In this document: piece after piece, positions 19,568 to 29,499 of the stretch | Numbering within the stretch: position 1 is the stretch's first letter | How the letters are laid out: every line of letters starts with the position of its first letter | Assembly: GCF_022023855.1 (NCBI RefSeq) | Contig: NZ_CP059450.1 | Coordinates: forward strand, 124,001-188,000 | DNA: 64,000 nucleotides | Origin: Azospirillum brasilense | GTDB taxonomy: Bacteria; Pseudomonadota; Alphaproteobacteria; Azospirillales; Azospirillaceae | Reading direction: 5' to 3' | Position numbers and translations under genes: made by a program | The notes under the pieces: generated by a model | Database searches by the model: none | Told to the model about the DNA's origin: nothing | Seen by the model: only the letters and a program-made list of their open reading frames with translations

Positions 19568-20549
19568 TCAGGCCATGGCCGCCGCGAGAACACTCAGCGG
19601 AGGCGCTCCGTTGCCGTGCCGGTCCACCATGCGCCGCCAGCCCAGGCAGTTGGGCAGGTGCTTGGTGGCGACGCCGCGGAAGCGGCGCATCCAGCCCTTC
19701 AGGCGCTCGTGGCAGGCGTTGACGTGTTGGATGTGGAACACCCGTTCCTTGACCCGCGTCCCGGCCTTCACGTTGAGCGGCTGATGGGCGAAGCCCTCGG
19801 CCTTGGCTGCCGCCTTGTAGAACGCCGCGCCGTCCGTGCAGAGGAGCGTGTCGCGGTTGAGGATCGGCTTGAGGACGGGCGTCACGCTCGCTTTGCTCAG
19901 CGACGGCAGCATAGCATCGGTGGTCGCACCGTGGCGGTCGCGAACGACGATTACTGCCACCTGCTCAGCGGACAGGCCCCGTTTCGACGCCTTGCCGCCA
20001 CGCTTGCGCGGCTTGCGGTCGGGCGGCGGCGTGGTCGGCTTGCCCTGTTCGGCCCGCGCCCATGCCTTAGCCTTTGTGGCTCTCCAGGAAGAACGTCTCG
20101 TCGGCCTCGACGATGCCCGTGAACGTGGCGTCCTTCTGGTCACGCGGCGCGGCCAGCCAGCGATGGCGCCAACGGAAGGTGGTGGTGTAGTGGACGCCGC
20201 GCTTTTCGGCGGCCTTGCGCACGCTCAACCCGTCGCGCAGCGCCTCGCCATAGGCCGACCACGCCTCGCGGTGGTGCAACCGCGCCAGCGGCGTGCCGGT
20301 CAGCGCGTTGAAGGTCTTGCGACAGCCCTTGCAGCGGAACCGTTGGATGCCCTGCGACTGGCCCCACTTCTGGATGGCGTCACCCTGACAATGCGGGCAG
20401 CGCGGCGCGTCAGCGACGCGGGCGTTGACCGTGCTCACCACCTCGTCCAGCGCCGTCGTCTGCGTCAGCGTTCCGACCACCGTCCGGCGCTACCGAGGCG
20501 TGTGGTCGCCCAGCCGCGCCACCATCGCCCTGAACTTGCCTTCCTGCAT
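19568..20549 (-). pseudogene. IS1595 (ISXO2-like) transposase with nonsense and frameshift mutations
   Basis: The first frame begins MQEGKFRAMVARLGDHTPR, then hits a TAG where relatives have Gln. It resumes with the zinc-ribbon APRCPHCQGDAIQKWGQ and FRCKGCRKTFNALTGTPL, and reaches the first catalytic residues in GIVEADETFFLESHKG. There it stops (about 20067), and the rest continues in another frame from KAWARAEQGK through VAVIVVRDRHGATTDAMLPS to HVNACHERLKGWMRRFRGV. Two lesions plus a lost inverted repeat make it inactive. Confidence 0.8.
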
Positions 20550-20615
20550 ATCCAGCTCTCCTGGCGTCAGATATGTGGAGGTAGGGAGGCGTCAACAATG
20601 ACTGCTGACAGAGCC
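19568..20615 (-). mobile_element. Decayed IS1595-family insertion sequence
   Basis: The right end (outer edge near 20615) reads inward GGCTCTGTCAGCAGTCATTG, as usual for the ISXO2 group. No matching left end is found between the transposase stop and the toxin gene, so the element is truncated there. Confidence 0.7.
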
Positions 20616-20663
20616 TTCAGGAATGTCGCCTCTCCGCGGATGACCGCAGCTGTCGGGCTGTGC

Positions 20664-21281
20664 TCACAGTCGCTTCAGGGTGCACTGATTGAAGGCTTGG
20701 ATCGCGTCTCCGGCGGTTCGGGTCGGCACGTCGAGCATGCTGCCGCGGCCATCGCTCAACGAGATGTTGGTCGAATTGCCGAGGTGACGCATCAGGCTGG
20801 ATGCGTCGAAGCTGCCCGGGGGGATCCAGGCAACGTGCTGGGCCACGGCCTGAAACTGCTGCCGCATCGTGATCCCGTTGCTGACGCGGACGGTTCCGGA
20901 AAAAAGCGGGGCTTTCTCGCTGAAAGACCGCTTGTTTGTCTCAAGAATTACGCGCAGACCACTGTCCTGGCTGACCTGAAAGGTGACGCCACCCGCACCG
21001 CCGGCGGTCCAATCCATCGCGCAGTATCGAAACGGCGGCTTTCCCGGATTCCGGATGTCGGCATAAATCACCTTCCATCCCTCACCGGTTTGCGCCAGGA
21101 GCGTTTCTCCGGGTTTCATTGGCGCGGATGGTGCCGCCGTGGGGGTGGAGGCGTCGGCGCGTTCGAGCATTTGGGCGAGGGTGGGCCCCGTCGCCGGCGT
21201 GGCGCCGTTCTGGTGGGTCTGGCAGGCGGTGAGCGCCAAGGCGCCTGCCGCCACCGCGATCAGACCGGAAATGCGCTGCAT
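20664..21281 (-). CDS. Lipoprotein of unknown function (last gene of the exported-protein cluster)
   Basis: A 205-residue protein with a lipoprotein signal (ISGLIAVAAGALALTAC, lipid Cys at residue 20). The mature part is Thr/Ala-rich at first, then a compact domain with GEGWKVIYADIRNPGKPPFR and HVAWIPPGSFDASSLMRHLG. No family is recognised. It is the most distal gene of the minus-strand run that starts at 38124 and follows the next lipoprotein by 84 bp, so it probably belongs to the same envelope system. Confidence 0.7.
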   Translation of the reverse strand: MQRISGLIAVAAGALALTACQTHQNGATPATGPTLAQMLERADASTPTAAPSAPMKPGETLLAQTGEGWKVIYADIRNPGKPPFRYCAMDWTAGGAGGVTFQVSQDSGLRVILETNKRSFSEKAPLFSGTVRVSNGITMRQQFQAVAQHVAWIPPGSFDASSLMRHLGNSTNISLSDGRGSMLDVPTRTAGDAIQAFNQCTLKRL

Positions 21282-21365
21282 GGGGGTACTCCGTAAAACG
21301 ACATCGGTGGCGGAATTTTTTGAACCGGGCAGGCGCGGAACGCGCGGTGTCTTCGTGCCCGGTGA

Positions 21366-21818
21366 TCAAGAGCCGTCTGCGGTGGTGACGTGGAAGACCC
21401 CGTCCGTTTCGTTGCGGGCCAGGACCGTTCCGCCGTGGCTCCAGAACTCCAGGCATTCCGTATGGGAGGCGCCCGCAAGGCAGAGCCGGTTGTCCTGAAG
21501 GAACCAGCGCTCCGGCCTCGGTTCAGGCGGCGCGGCGAACAGCGAACGGCCGGCACGGTGGTCCGGAGCGAGATGGATCGTCCATCCGGGCGGGTTGCAC
21601 ATCGCCGACCGGCACAGGGCCGACGAGATGAAGAACCACGTGGGCCGGTCGGTCGGTGCGAAGGTTTCGGGGGAGACGCGGGTAGCGTCCGCGGGAATTC
21701 CGCCGAACAGAGACTTTGGAGCGACGGATTGCGCCCCGGTCGTCTGACGGTTGCAGGCGACAAGACCCACGCACAGCGCCAGCAGCGCGGCGCGGCGGAT
21801 CACCCTGAGACGTGTCAC
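21366..21818 (-). CDS. Small lipoprotein of unknown function
   Basis: A 150-residue protein with a lipoprotein signal (RAALLALCVGLVAC, Cys at 22). The mature part has paired cysteines (SALCRSAMCNPPG and RLCLAGASHTECLEF) that could form disulfides in the periplasm, and a strand-rich end, GGTVLARNETDGVFHVTTAD. No family is recognised. It sits 63 bp after the large repeat protein in the same direction. Confidence 0.7.
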   Translation of the reverse strand: MTRLRVIRRAALLALCVGLVACNRQTTGAQSVAPKSLFGGIPADATRVSPETFAPTDRPTWFFISSALCRSAMCNPPGWTIHLAPDHRAGRSLFAAPPEPRPERWFLQDNRLCLAGASHTECLEFWSHGGTVLARNETDGVFHVTTADGS

Positions 21819-21881
21819 CGCCTTCTCCTTGCAGTACGTGCAGGGACAGGACGGGTGGGCTGCCCCCGTCCTGTCCGCCCC

Positions 21882-24800
21882 CTATTTGCCGAGCTTCGCC
21901 TTGGTCGCGCCAGCCGTCATCCGATCGCCATCCACCCAGCCTTTGGCGGTCTGGAAGAGAACCTGCGTGATCTCGGTCGGCTCGTGCGTGTCGAGCGAGA
22001 GGTTCAGGATCGACGCCACGGGCGAAGCCGCGACCCAAGCCGGAACATCCTTGGCGTAGAGTTGCGCCGTCACCATGGATGCCTGCACGCCGTCGCGCGC
22101 GGCCGGCACCGTGTAGTTCGTCACCACGGCCCGGACGCCGCCGAAGCAGAAGGCCTCGCGCGCCGCGTTCCAGCTTTTCTGCCCCTCGGCGGTGAGGTCG
22201 ATGTTGACGACTTGCTGCGTGTTGCCAAAGCCGGCGTTGCGCTGTTCGGTGCCGGCCACGCGGACCAGACCGCCGGCGGTCAACGCCTCCAGCTTCGACG
22301 TGTTCTGACTCCAGGGTCCTGAGGCGACCACCGGCAGAGGCCACTGGTTCTTGGGGTGGGTGTACCCCGTGGTGGCACAGACGAGCCGCCCGTCCTCGAT
22401 CCCGGCGGCCATGTCGGCCTTCGTCGCTTCCTCGCTGTTCGGGTCGAGCAGACGGGGAAGCCGCCGCCAGTCCTCCATGAGCGACTGCCAGACAGCCGGC
22501 TGCACGTCCACCGACTTGCCGGCGGCCTCGACCGCGACGCCAACCAAACCCTTGCCCTTCTCAAGCTCCTTCAGGCTCACCCTGGCAGGCGTCTTTCCGG
22601 ACAGGGTCAGCGTGTGGGTCCGGCCGAACAGGCCGGGCGCTTCGTACCCGGCGACCTGCACCGGGGCGGACGGATCGGCGGCCAAGGCGCAGGTCAAATC
22701 CCGCAGCGTCCGTGTGCCGTCGGTGACAGCCAATGCAACGGCGGGCGCGCCATCCTTCAGGTTCGCTTTGCCAATGGCCTTGTCGCAACTCGCCTGCTTC
22801 TGCTGGGCGCGAATGGCGACGATCCGGTCGTTGGCCGCCATGGCGAAGCGTTGCGCCACCGGATCGGGCAACTCGTTCCCTGTCCGGTCGCGCAGCTCGA
22901 CGATCTGCGACACCCCCTCGTCGGAAGCGGGAATCTCGGCCAGCTTGGCGCGGATTTCGGCGTCGAGCTTGGCCAGGATCGCGTCCGCCCGGTCCTTGCC
23001 CGCCTTGCGGACGGCCGCAATTGTCGGCGCGTCCAAGCCGACGATCGGGCCGCCGGCGAGGTCCATGGCGTCGGTGTAGCCCTCGGGGGTTTCGGGCAGC
23101 TCGGCCAAATTCTTCAGGATGGTGGCGTGAAACTCCTTGCCGATCTCCGCCTTGCGCCGCGCGATGGCGTCGGCAATCCGGGTCGCCGCGTCCTTGGGCA
23201 GCGTCGCGGCATCCGCCGACCGCGCCAATTCCTCGATCCTGCCCAGCCCGATCCCGTCCGCGCCGACGGCGGCGATTTCCTTGCCCAGCACCTCCTCCAT
23301 GACGGTTGTGCGGCGCTGCGATGCGGCCTCCGCGAAGGGCTTGGCGATCGCTTCGGGCAGGGCGGCGATGCTCGGCCGCGCCATGAGACCGTCGATGATC
23401 TCGAGGCCGTTCCTCTCGGCCGGAACGGCGGCAACGGAGGCCCGGAACTCGTCGACGGCCTTGCCGGCGATGATGCCGCGCCGATCCTCGAATGCCTTTT
23501 CCAGACCCTGCGCGGTGTCGGACCACAGCGCCGGGGCGGAGGAGCGAACACTGTGCGCCACGGCCTGAAGCCGGTCGAGGCCCTCCAGCGTCTCCGGAAT
23601 CTGCGCCAACTGCTCCTTGATGGCCGCGGCGACGCGGGCGGCGTGGACCTCGCCGAACGCCTTCAGCTCCGCCGTGGCCGCCTTGCCCTCCTCGATGGGG
23701 AGAGCGGTGAGGATCGGGCCGGTGCGGCCGCCGTCACGCAGTTCGGCCATCGCCTCAATGGTCGGCGGCAGTTCCTTCAACCGCGCCAGTTCGCCGGCCA
23801 GCGCGGCGCGCTGCTTCGGGATGTCGCGCAGCCGTTCGATGTGCGGGGCGAGCGGCTTCAGAAGCTTGATGTTTCCGGCGATGAGGTCGGCACGCCGGGT
23901 TCCCGTCATGCCGCGCGCGCAGATGTCCAGCTTCTGCTCCACCTCGGTCACCTGCGCCGGTTCCCAGTTGGTTGCCGGAACGCCGAAGCTGGCGCTTGAG
24001 AGCGGGTCGAGCACGCCCTTCGGAATGGGCGGCTTGCCGCCGAGCACCAGGTCCAGCGGAACGCCGTCCAGCGCCCAGGACAGGGCGGAGGCGCAATCGC
24101 CGCTGCCGAAGCTCCCTGCCGCGGGCGGCTTGCCCTTGGCGAGGTCGGGTTCCGGCAGGGCGGAGGCGAAGCTGCCCAGATCCTGCCCCTGATACACGAA
24201 GCCCGTCGGCTTGTGGCTTTGGAAGGCGTCGAGCAGCGCCGCGCGCTCCTCCACCGTGACGTCGGGCGTGAGGTTCGGCAGCAGGATGGGGATCAGCGTG
24301 TGGATGTGGTCGTACTTTACCCCGCGCAGGATCGCCGCGAACTCCTTGGCGGGCAGCGGCTTTTGCAGCGCGGGAACCAGATGGAGATACGCCTGCCGCC
24401 GGTGGTGCTCGTCCTGCGGCAACCCTCCGATGTCCAGGAACTCCGCGGCGGACAGGCCGCTCCGCCGCGCCGCGATGGCCTTGATCAGGTTGGCGCGCGC
24501 GTCGGCGTGGAACGGCTGCATGTACAGCGCCAGTTCGTTCGCCTTCAGTCCGGGGTCGAGCCGGGCGGCCAGCGCCGCCAAGGCGGAGAGGCGCGGGTGG
24601 TCGGACAGATTGCCCAGCAGCGTCGGAAGGTCGCTGGGCTTCAGGTTGTCGACCATGACCGGGGCAAGGACGTCAATGGCCTGCGCGCGGCCGTGAGCCT
24701 GCAGCGCACCCAGAATGGTGGCGGCGTCGGCCACCGTGAGGTCCGGCCTGAACAGCGGGGCCAGCGCCGTGATGGCCTCGATCCGCTCATGGTCCTTGAT

Positions 24801-26042
24801 GCCGCCGAGAAGTGAACGCGCCGCCTCGGGCCGCTCACTCGACGGTATCGGTAGCATCAGCGGCGCCAGCGCCTTGATCCCCTGCGAACGGTTCCGTTCC
24901 TGCATGGAACCCAGCGCCGTGCTCACCTCCGCGACCGTGAGGTCCTGGCCGAGCTGATGAAGGATGGTGTGCAGGGCGTTGTTGCGATCACCGTCCTTGA
25001 GGTTGCCGAGGAGGTCCCGAACAACGGCGCTGCGTTCGGCGCCGGGGATCGGCGCCATGATGGGGGCGAGCCCCCGTTGCAGGGCCTGCACACGCTGATA
25101 GCCCTCGATACCCTGGAGAAAGGCGATGGCGGTTCTCGCCGGCAGTTCGCCGCCAAAGGCGGGCGCAAGCTGTTCGACCGCAGGGACGCGGTCGCCTTCC
25201 TTGATGCCGGCCAGAAGGGTCGTCGCCGCGGCCACCTGCTGATCCACCGGAACGGGGCTGAGCTTCGTCACCAGCTCGCGGATCGCCCGCACGCGGCCGT
25301 ACCCCTGGATCCGATCCAGCAGCGCGGCGATCTCCGCCGGGGGCAGGCCGCGCTCGGGCAGGCGCGGAGCCAGCAGGGCGATGAGGTCCAGCCGGGCGTC
25401 GCCCGCAAACTCACCCAGCACGAGGCTCAGGTCGGCGAAGGACAGCCTGTTCGGAAGCTTGTCCACCCCCTGGCGGATGCTGCGGTGGCGTTCGGAGTCC
25501 TTGGCCGGCAGCGTGGCGACGAACTGGCGGATCTCGTCCGACACGGCGGTGGCTGGAGGCGGCAACGGCGTGTCCTTGGGCGCCGGAGGCACCGCCGACG
25601 CTTCGGCCGCCTTCGGCTGGGGCTTCGCCTCGGCTTTCGGCTCCGGCTTGGCTTCGGCCTTCGCCTCCGCTTTGGGTTCGGGCCTCGCCTCGGCCGGTGC
25701 GGCGGCTTTGGCCTCGGCGATCAGGCGCTCGATGTCCTTCGGGTCGAAGGCGCCGATCTTCTTGCCTTCGGCCAGCAGCCTGCCGAGTTTGGTCTCCGCG
25801 TGTTCGGCGACGATGCGTTGGACGTCGGCCTGTGCCTTCGTCAGCAAGTCCAGACGCTTGGCCGCGTCGGTCTCGGCGCGCGCTTTGGCGGTCAGGTTCA
25901 TCGCTTCCACGAAGAGTTCCTGCGCCGGGTCGGCGGCGAGAACGGTCTGGATCGGCGCACCGGCCGCGGCGGCCAGCAGGAACACCGCCGTCCCCCGGCC
26001 CAGCCATTTCTTGCCCAGCGGTGCCTTGCTTCGCGTGGTCAT
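21882..26042 (-). CDS. Very large exported helical-repeat protein
   Basis: A 1386-residue exported protein. A signal peptide (AVFLLAAAAGAPIQTVLAA) is followed by a ~90-residue helical domain shared with the neighbouring 629-residue protein, a Pro-Glu-Ala-Lys linker, and about a dozen helical repeats of ~37 residues with the form LLxxIxxxxRxxAIxxLAPxL (about residues 190-620), like DUF4476/HEAT-type solenoids. Next come a long, probably coiled helical region and a C-terminal strand-rich domain with Cys pairs. Solenoids usually bind other proteins, so a periplasmic scaffold is a reasonable guess. The in-frame extension to 26258 is a shadow; ATG 26042 starts the signal peptide. Confidence 0.8.
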   Translation of the reverse strand: MTTRSKAPLGKKWLGRGTAVFLLAAAAGAPIQTVLAADPAQELFVEAMNLTAKARAETDAAKRLDLLTKAQADVQRIVAEHAETKLGRLLAEGKKIGAFDPKDIERLIAEAKAAAPAEARPEPKAEAKAEAKPEPKAEAKPQPKAAEASAVPPAPKDTPLPPPATAVSDEIRQFVATLPAKDSERHRSIRQGVDKLPNRLSFADLSLVLGEFAGDARLDLIALLAPRLPERGLPPAEIAALLDRIQGYGRVRAIRELVTKLSPVPVDQQVAAATTLLAGIKEGDRVPAVEQLAPAFGGELPARTAIAFLQGIEGYQRVQALQRGLAPIMAPIPGAERSAVVRDLLGNLKDGDRNNALHTILHQLGQDLTVAEVSTALGSMQERNRSQGIKALAPLMLPIPSSERPEAARSLLGGIKDHERIEAITALAPLFRPDLTVADAATILGALQAHGRAQAIDVLAPVMVDNLKPSDLPTLLGNLSDHPRLSALAALAARLDPGLKANELALYMQPFHADARANLIKAIAARRSGLSAAEFLDIGGLPQDEHHRRQAYLHLVPALQKPLPAKEFAAILRGVKYDHIHTLIPILLPNLTPDVTVEERAALLDAFQSHKPTGFVYQGQDLGSFASALPEPDLAKGKPPAAGSFGSGDCASALSWALDGVPLDLVLGGKPPIPKGVLDPLSSASFGVPATNWEPAQVTEVEQKLDICARGMTGTRRADLIAGNIKLLKPLAPHIERLRDIPKQRAALAGELARLKELPPTIEAMAELRDGGRTGPILTALPIEEGKAATAELKAFGEVHAARVAAAIKEQLAQIPETLEGLDRLQAVAHSVRSSAPALWSDTAQGLEKAFEDRRGIIAGKAVDEFRASVAAVPAERNGLEIIDGLMARPSIAALPEAIAKPFAEAASQRRTTVMEEVLGKEIAAVGADGIGLGRIEELARSADAATLPKDAATRIADAIARRKAEIGKEFHATILKNLAELPETPEGYTDAMDLAGGPIVGLDAPTIAAVRKAGKDRADAILAKLDAEIRAKLAEIPASDEGVSQIVELRDRTGNELPDPVAQRFAMAANDRIVAIRAQQKQASCDKAIGKANLKDGAPAVALAVTDGTRTLRDLTCALAADPSAPVQVAGYEAPGLFGRTHTLTLSGKTPARVSLKELEKGKGLVGVAVEAAGKSVDVQPAVWQSLMEDWRRLPRLLDPNSEEATKADMAAGIEDGRLVCATTGYTHPKNQWPLPVVASGPWSQNTSKLEALTAGGLVRVAGTEQRNAGFGNTQQVVNIDLTAEGQKSWNAAREAFCFGGVRAVVTNYTVPAARDGVQASMVTAQLYAKDVPAWVAASPVASILNLSLDTHEPTEITQVLFQTAKGWVDGDRMTAGATKAKLGK

Positions 26043-26076
26043 GGGTTTGTTGTCTCCGAACTTGGGGCGGCGCGGA

Positions 26077-27966
26077 TCAGGGGCGCTTCTTGGGGATGAG
26101 CGTTTCCCAAGGGGTGTTGTTGATGGTGATGCTGCCATCGGGGTTGATGTCGACGCGGTACGCGTGCGCGCTGCGGTCGCCGAGCTTCGACGGTTCGCCC
26201 AGGCCGCGCAGCCCGACGACGACCGGCACCATCTCGGCAAGCCGCGGCTGGGTGGCACCGTCCTTGTCGAGACGGGCCTTGATGAGGTCCAGGCCGGCGA
26301 CCTGCACGTCGAACCCGCCGGACACCATCAGCTTCGCCATGGGATTGATCATGACGGCACCGGTCGTGCTGATCTCCGCCTGCTTCGCCGCGACCGTCAG
26401 CGTTTTGACTCCCAATTCCGGCTTCGCCTCGAACACGGCGTTCTGCATGGCGGAGAGGGGGTTGGCCGCGGCGGTCTGTCCCGTGCTGCCCAGGAACCAC
26501 GACTTGGCCAGTTCGGCGACGGTCTTGGCGGGCAGACGATCGAGCCGCATCGAAGCGGTCAGGCCGTGGGGAAGCAGCTCGTCCGGGACCTCCTTGACCT
26601 CCTGAAGCGCGGTCGTGACCTTCTGCACGTCCACGCCGATCTCGATGGCGGCCAGGGCGGCCTTGTTGTCGTAGCCTATGTCGAGGCCCAGGCGCTCCGC
26701 CGACAGGATGGTCTGCGCTCCCTCGGCGACGGCGAACCCGTCGACCGTGTAGCTCAGCTTCATGCCGTCCCATGCGGCCTGCGCGAGGATGTCGAGAAAC
26801 TGCGAGGCGGCGTGGTCCTTATCCTGCTTTGCGCCGATCGCCTGAAGACCGCCGAGGTCCTGAAGCCGCTTCATGGTCTCGACGCTGATGCCCCGGCCTT
26901 CGCTCCCGATGACGAAGCGCTTCACCGAGAGGCGCCGATCGCCGGGTTCGGGCGGAGTCACGAGGAGGGCATTGATTTCCAGAAGGCCGGTCATCGACAG
27001 GGTGCCGTCGGCCTCCTTCGTCGCCTGCCGCCCTTTCAGCGAGTCCAGGCGGTAGATGTCAACGACCGCGTCGCCCTTGTGGGCGTGGGCGCGTAGGTCC
27101 ATCAGGTCGAGGTCGCCGTCGGTCAGGAAGCCCAAGTCCGTGCGCCACGTTCCGGACGCCTTGCCTTCTCCGATGGTGAAGGACATCAGCTTCTGCGTAT
27201 GGCTGACGAACATCGCCACTTCGGGCGGGACCTTGAAATCGACGAGGTAGCCTTTGTCTCCGGCCAGGCGCTTCACGCCGACGTCGACGTCGCCGAACTC
27301 GAGCCGCGTGCTGCCCATTTCCACCTGAAAGCCGCGGAGTTGGACGACGATCCGGTCTCCCTGCTCGACCGCGCGCAGCGGCTCGCGCACGCTGGGGGAG
27401 AGTGGCACTGTCCGCGTTGCCAGGAAGGTGTCGATCCCGACGGCGATGTCGGACAACATTCGGCCAGTCGGGGTGGCTGGATCGGCGTCGATGGGCAACC
27501 CGCGCACGCGGGCCGGACGCGGCGGTTCCGAAGCCGCCGGTTCCGGAGCCGGGGCGGTTGCCGGTGCCGCATCCGGCGCGGCGGCGACCTGCGGCGCCGG
27601 ATGCGGCACCGGCTGGCGTTCCGCGGGCTGCGGCGCGGTCTGGCCGCCGGCCTCCGCGAGAAGCTGTTCGACCTGCTTGCGTTCGAAGGCGCCGATGCGC
27701 TGGCCGTCGCGGAGCAGGGCGGCGAGCTTGGTGTCCGGGTGCTCGGCGACGATCTTGTCCAGGTTGCCGATGACGCGCTTGAGCATGTCGGCCCGCTTGG
27801 CGGCGTCCGGCTCGTTGCGGGCCTTGGTGGTCAGCGTCAGCGCTTCGGAGAACAGGGTCTGCGCCGGTTCGGCCGCCGATGCGGCCATCGGTTCGCCGAC
27901 CGCGGCGGCGGCCAGAATGAACACCGCCGCACCCCGGCCCAACCACGTCTTGCTTTGCGTTTTCAT
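26077..27966 (-). CDS. Exported protein sharing its N-terminal domain with the repeat protein
   Basis: A 629-residue exported protein. The signal (AVFILAAAAVGEPMAASAAE) and the next ~100 residues (ALTLTTKARNEPDAAKRADM, then IVAEHPDTKLAALLRDGQ, RIGAFERKQVEQLLAEAGG) match the start of the 1386-residue neighbour. A Pro/Ala linker leads to a long strand-rich region (about 190-629) with alternating patterns such as GFQVEMGSTRLEFGDVDVGV and MKLSYTVDGFAVAEGAQTIL, resembling DUF945/AsmA-like periplasmic domains. I cannot assign a function. It is 34 bp upstream of the repeat-protein gene and surely co-transcribed, so the pair likely arose by duplication of the N-terminal module. Confidence 0.75.
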   Translation of the reverse strand: MKTQSKTWLGRGAAVFILAAAAVGEPMAASAAEPAQTLFSEALTLTTKARNEPDAAKRADMLKRVIGNLDKIVAEHPDTKLAALLRDGQRIGAFERKQVEQLLAEAGGQTAPQPAERQPVPHPAPQVAAAPDAAPATAPAPEPAASEPPRPARVRGLPIDADPATPTGRMLSDIAVGIDTFLATRTVPLSPSVREPLRAVEQGDRIVVQLRGFQVEMGSTRLEFGDVDVGVKRLAGDKGYLVDFKVPPEVAMFVSHTQKLMSFTIGEGKASGTWRTDLGFLTDGDLDLMDLRAHAHKGDAVVDIYRLDSLKGRQATKEADGTLSMTGLLEINALLVTPPEPGDRRLSVKRFVIGSEGRGISVETMKRLQDLGGLQAIGAKQDKDHAASQFLDILAQAAWDGMKLSYTVDGFAVAEGAQTILSAERLGLDIGYDNKAALAAIEIGVDVQKVTTALQEVKEVPDELLPHGLTASMRLDRLPAKTVAELAKSWFLGSTGQTAAANPLSAMQNAVFEAKPELGVKTLTVAAKQAEISTTGAVMINPMAKLMVSGGFDVQVAGLDLIKARLDKDGATQPRLAEMVPVVVGLRGLGEPSKLGDRSAHAYRVDINPDGSITINNTPWETLIPKKRP

Positions 27967-28011
27967 CAGTCGTCTTCTCTCTGCTTCTGGCGTCCTGGGC
28001 TGGACGGCGGT

Positions 28012-29499
28012 TCAGTCGTCACGGTTGGCCGGCCGAAGCGGCGCCGTCGGATCGGTGGCGTCGTCGTGGGCCGGTGGTGGGGCTGCAGCGGCTTTCGACG
28101 GGACCTTCGGAGCGCTCCGCGTGGGCGCCGGGCGCGTGATGGCAGCCGGGGAGACGGCTGCCGGGGCGGCCGGCGGTGCGTGGCGCAGGTCGAGCGGGCT
28201 CGTGACGGTTCGGGCCTGCTCGCGCCGCACGGCGGCGGCGGCGGCGGCGGGCAGCGGCGGCATCAGGCACAACTGCCCGCCGCCCGGCCCGTTCAGCACG
28301 ACCGGCCGCATCCGGCCGAGGCCGTTCTTCCAGCCCAGTTCGTCTTCCGCCTGCGGGGCCGCCCGGCGGTCCGGCAGAGGGGCGACCCGGCACACGACCC
28401 GCGCGTCGTCGAGGAAGGCGTCGAGCGTGCGCAGCACCTGCGCCGTGTCGTGGATGTTTCCGGCCACCGGCAGGTCGGGGTTGAGGCCCTTGCCCGCGCA
28501 GTCCACACCGGCGGGGTCGAGGATGCGCGCCGTCGTCAGCACCAGCCCGCCGCCGTCGGGCAGCGGAAAGGTTTTCTGGGCCACGCACTTGCCGTAGGTC
28601 GTCTGGCCGATGGTGAAGCCGTACCGCCAGTGCGTCAGGGCGCGGACGAAGACCTCGGCGGCGCTGACGGTCTGCGGGCCGACCAGGAGGTAGACGACCG
28701 GGGCAACCACGTTCTGGCCGGTGCGACTCCGGAACGGTGTCTCCTGGCCGGTCGCGTCGCGCGTCACGGCGACCGGCACGGCGCGGTCGAGGAGCAGCGA
28801 CACGGCGTCGATGGCTTCCAGCAGGTCACCGCCCTTAGCGTACCGCAGATCGAGAATGGGGGCGCCGGGTCCCGCGGCGGCGCGGGACAGCGCGGCGCGC
28901 AAGGCCGGCACCGTCCGTCCGCTCTCGAACACGTGCAGGCGGATGATGGTGCGCCCGTTCATCATCAGGGTCTCGACCGGCGGTATCTCGAACGCGCGCA
29001 GGGGAACGCGGCGCGTGGCGCGCTGGCCGGTCACGAGATCGCGCAGCGTCAGTTCCACCTCGCCGAGGGTGTCGAGCAGGATGCGCAGATCATCGACGTC
29101 GGCGGGCGGTGCCCGCCCGTTCACGGCGAGAAGGAGCGACGGGCCGGAGATTCCGGCCGCCGCCGCCGGGCTGCCCTGGAGGGGAACGACCAGCAGGCCG
29201 TCCGGCGTCTCCGTGACCAGGGCGCCCATGCCGCGGTGCGTGGCGCCCACCGGCTTGCGCGCCGCGACGTCCTTCGGTGTCAGATAGCGGGAATAGGGGT
29301 CCAGCGTCGCGAGATAGTCCTGGAACGCCGCCACGGATCGGCGCGGGATGCGCGCCGGCTCCGGCTGGGCCAGATGGTTGGCCGACACGATCAGCGCCGC
29401 CGAGTCCAAATCGACCCCGGCCCCGGCCAGGACCGGGGGCGCACGCCACGCCGGAGCGGCGGCCAGCAGCAGGCTGGACAGCAGGATGGCACGCTTCAC
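28012..29499 (-). CDS. S41 family (C-terminal processing) periplasmic protease
   Basis: A 495-residue exported serine protease. After the signal (AILLSSLLLAAAPAW) comes the CtpA-type helix YLATLDPYSRYLTPKD, a degenerate PDZ domain (about 75-150) and the catalytic core. The nucleophile Ser is in TVSAAEVFVRAL and the general-base Lys is 25 residues later in TTYGKCVAQ, followed by GGLVLTTARILDPAG. The Ser-Lys dyad is complete, so it is probably active on C-termini of envelope proteins. The last ~130 residues are a Pro/Ala-rich extension. GTG 29499 overlaps the previous stop (GTGA), which suggests translational coupling; an ATG at 29526 is the alternative. Confidence 0.85.
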   Translation of the reverse strand: MKRAILLSSLLLAAAPAWRAPPVLAGAGVDLDSAALIVSANHLAQPEPARIPRRSVAAFQDYLATLDPYSRYLTPKDVAARKPVGATHRGMGALVTETPDGLLVVPLQGSPAAAAGISGPSLLLAVNGRAPPADVDDLRILLDTLGEVELTLRDLVTGQRATRRVPLRAFEIPPVETLMMNGRTIIRLHVFESGRTVPALRAALSRAAAGPGAPILDLRYAKGGDLLEAIDAVSLLLDRAVPVAVTRDATGQETPFRSRTGQNVVAPVVYLLVGPQTVSAAEVFVRALTHWRYGFTIGQTTYGKCVAQKTFPLPDGGGLVLTTARILDPAGVDCAGKGLNPDLPVAGNIHDTAQVLRTLDAFLDDARVVCRVAPLPDRRAAPQAEDELGWKNGLGRMRPVVLNGPGGGQLCLMPPLPAAAAAAVRREQARTVTSPLDLRHAPPAAPAAVSPAAITRPAPTRSAPKVPSKAAAAPPPAHDDATDPTAPLRPANRDD

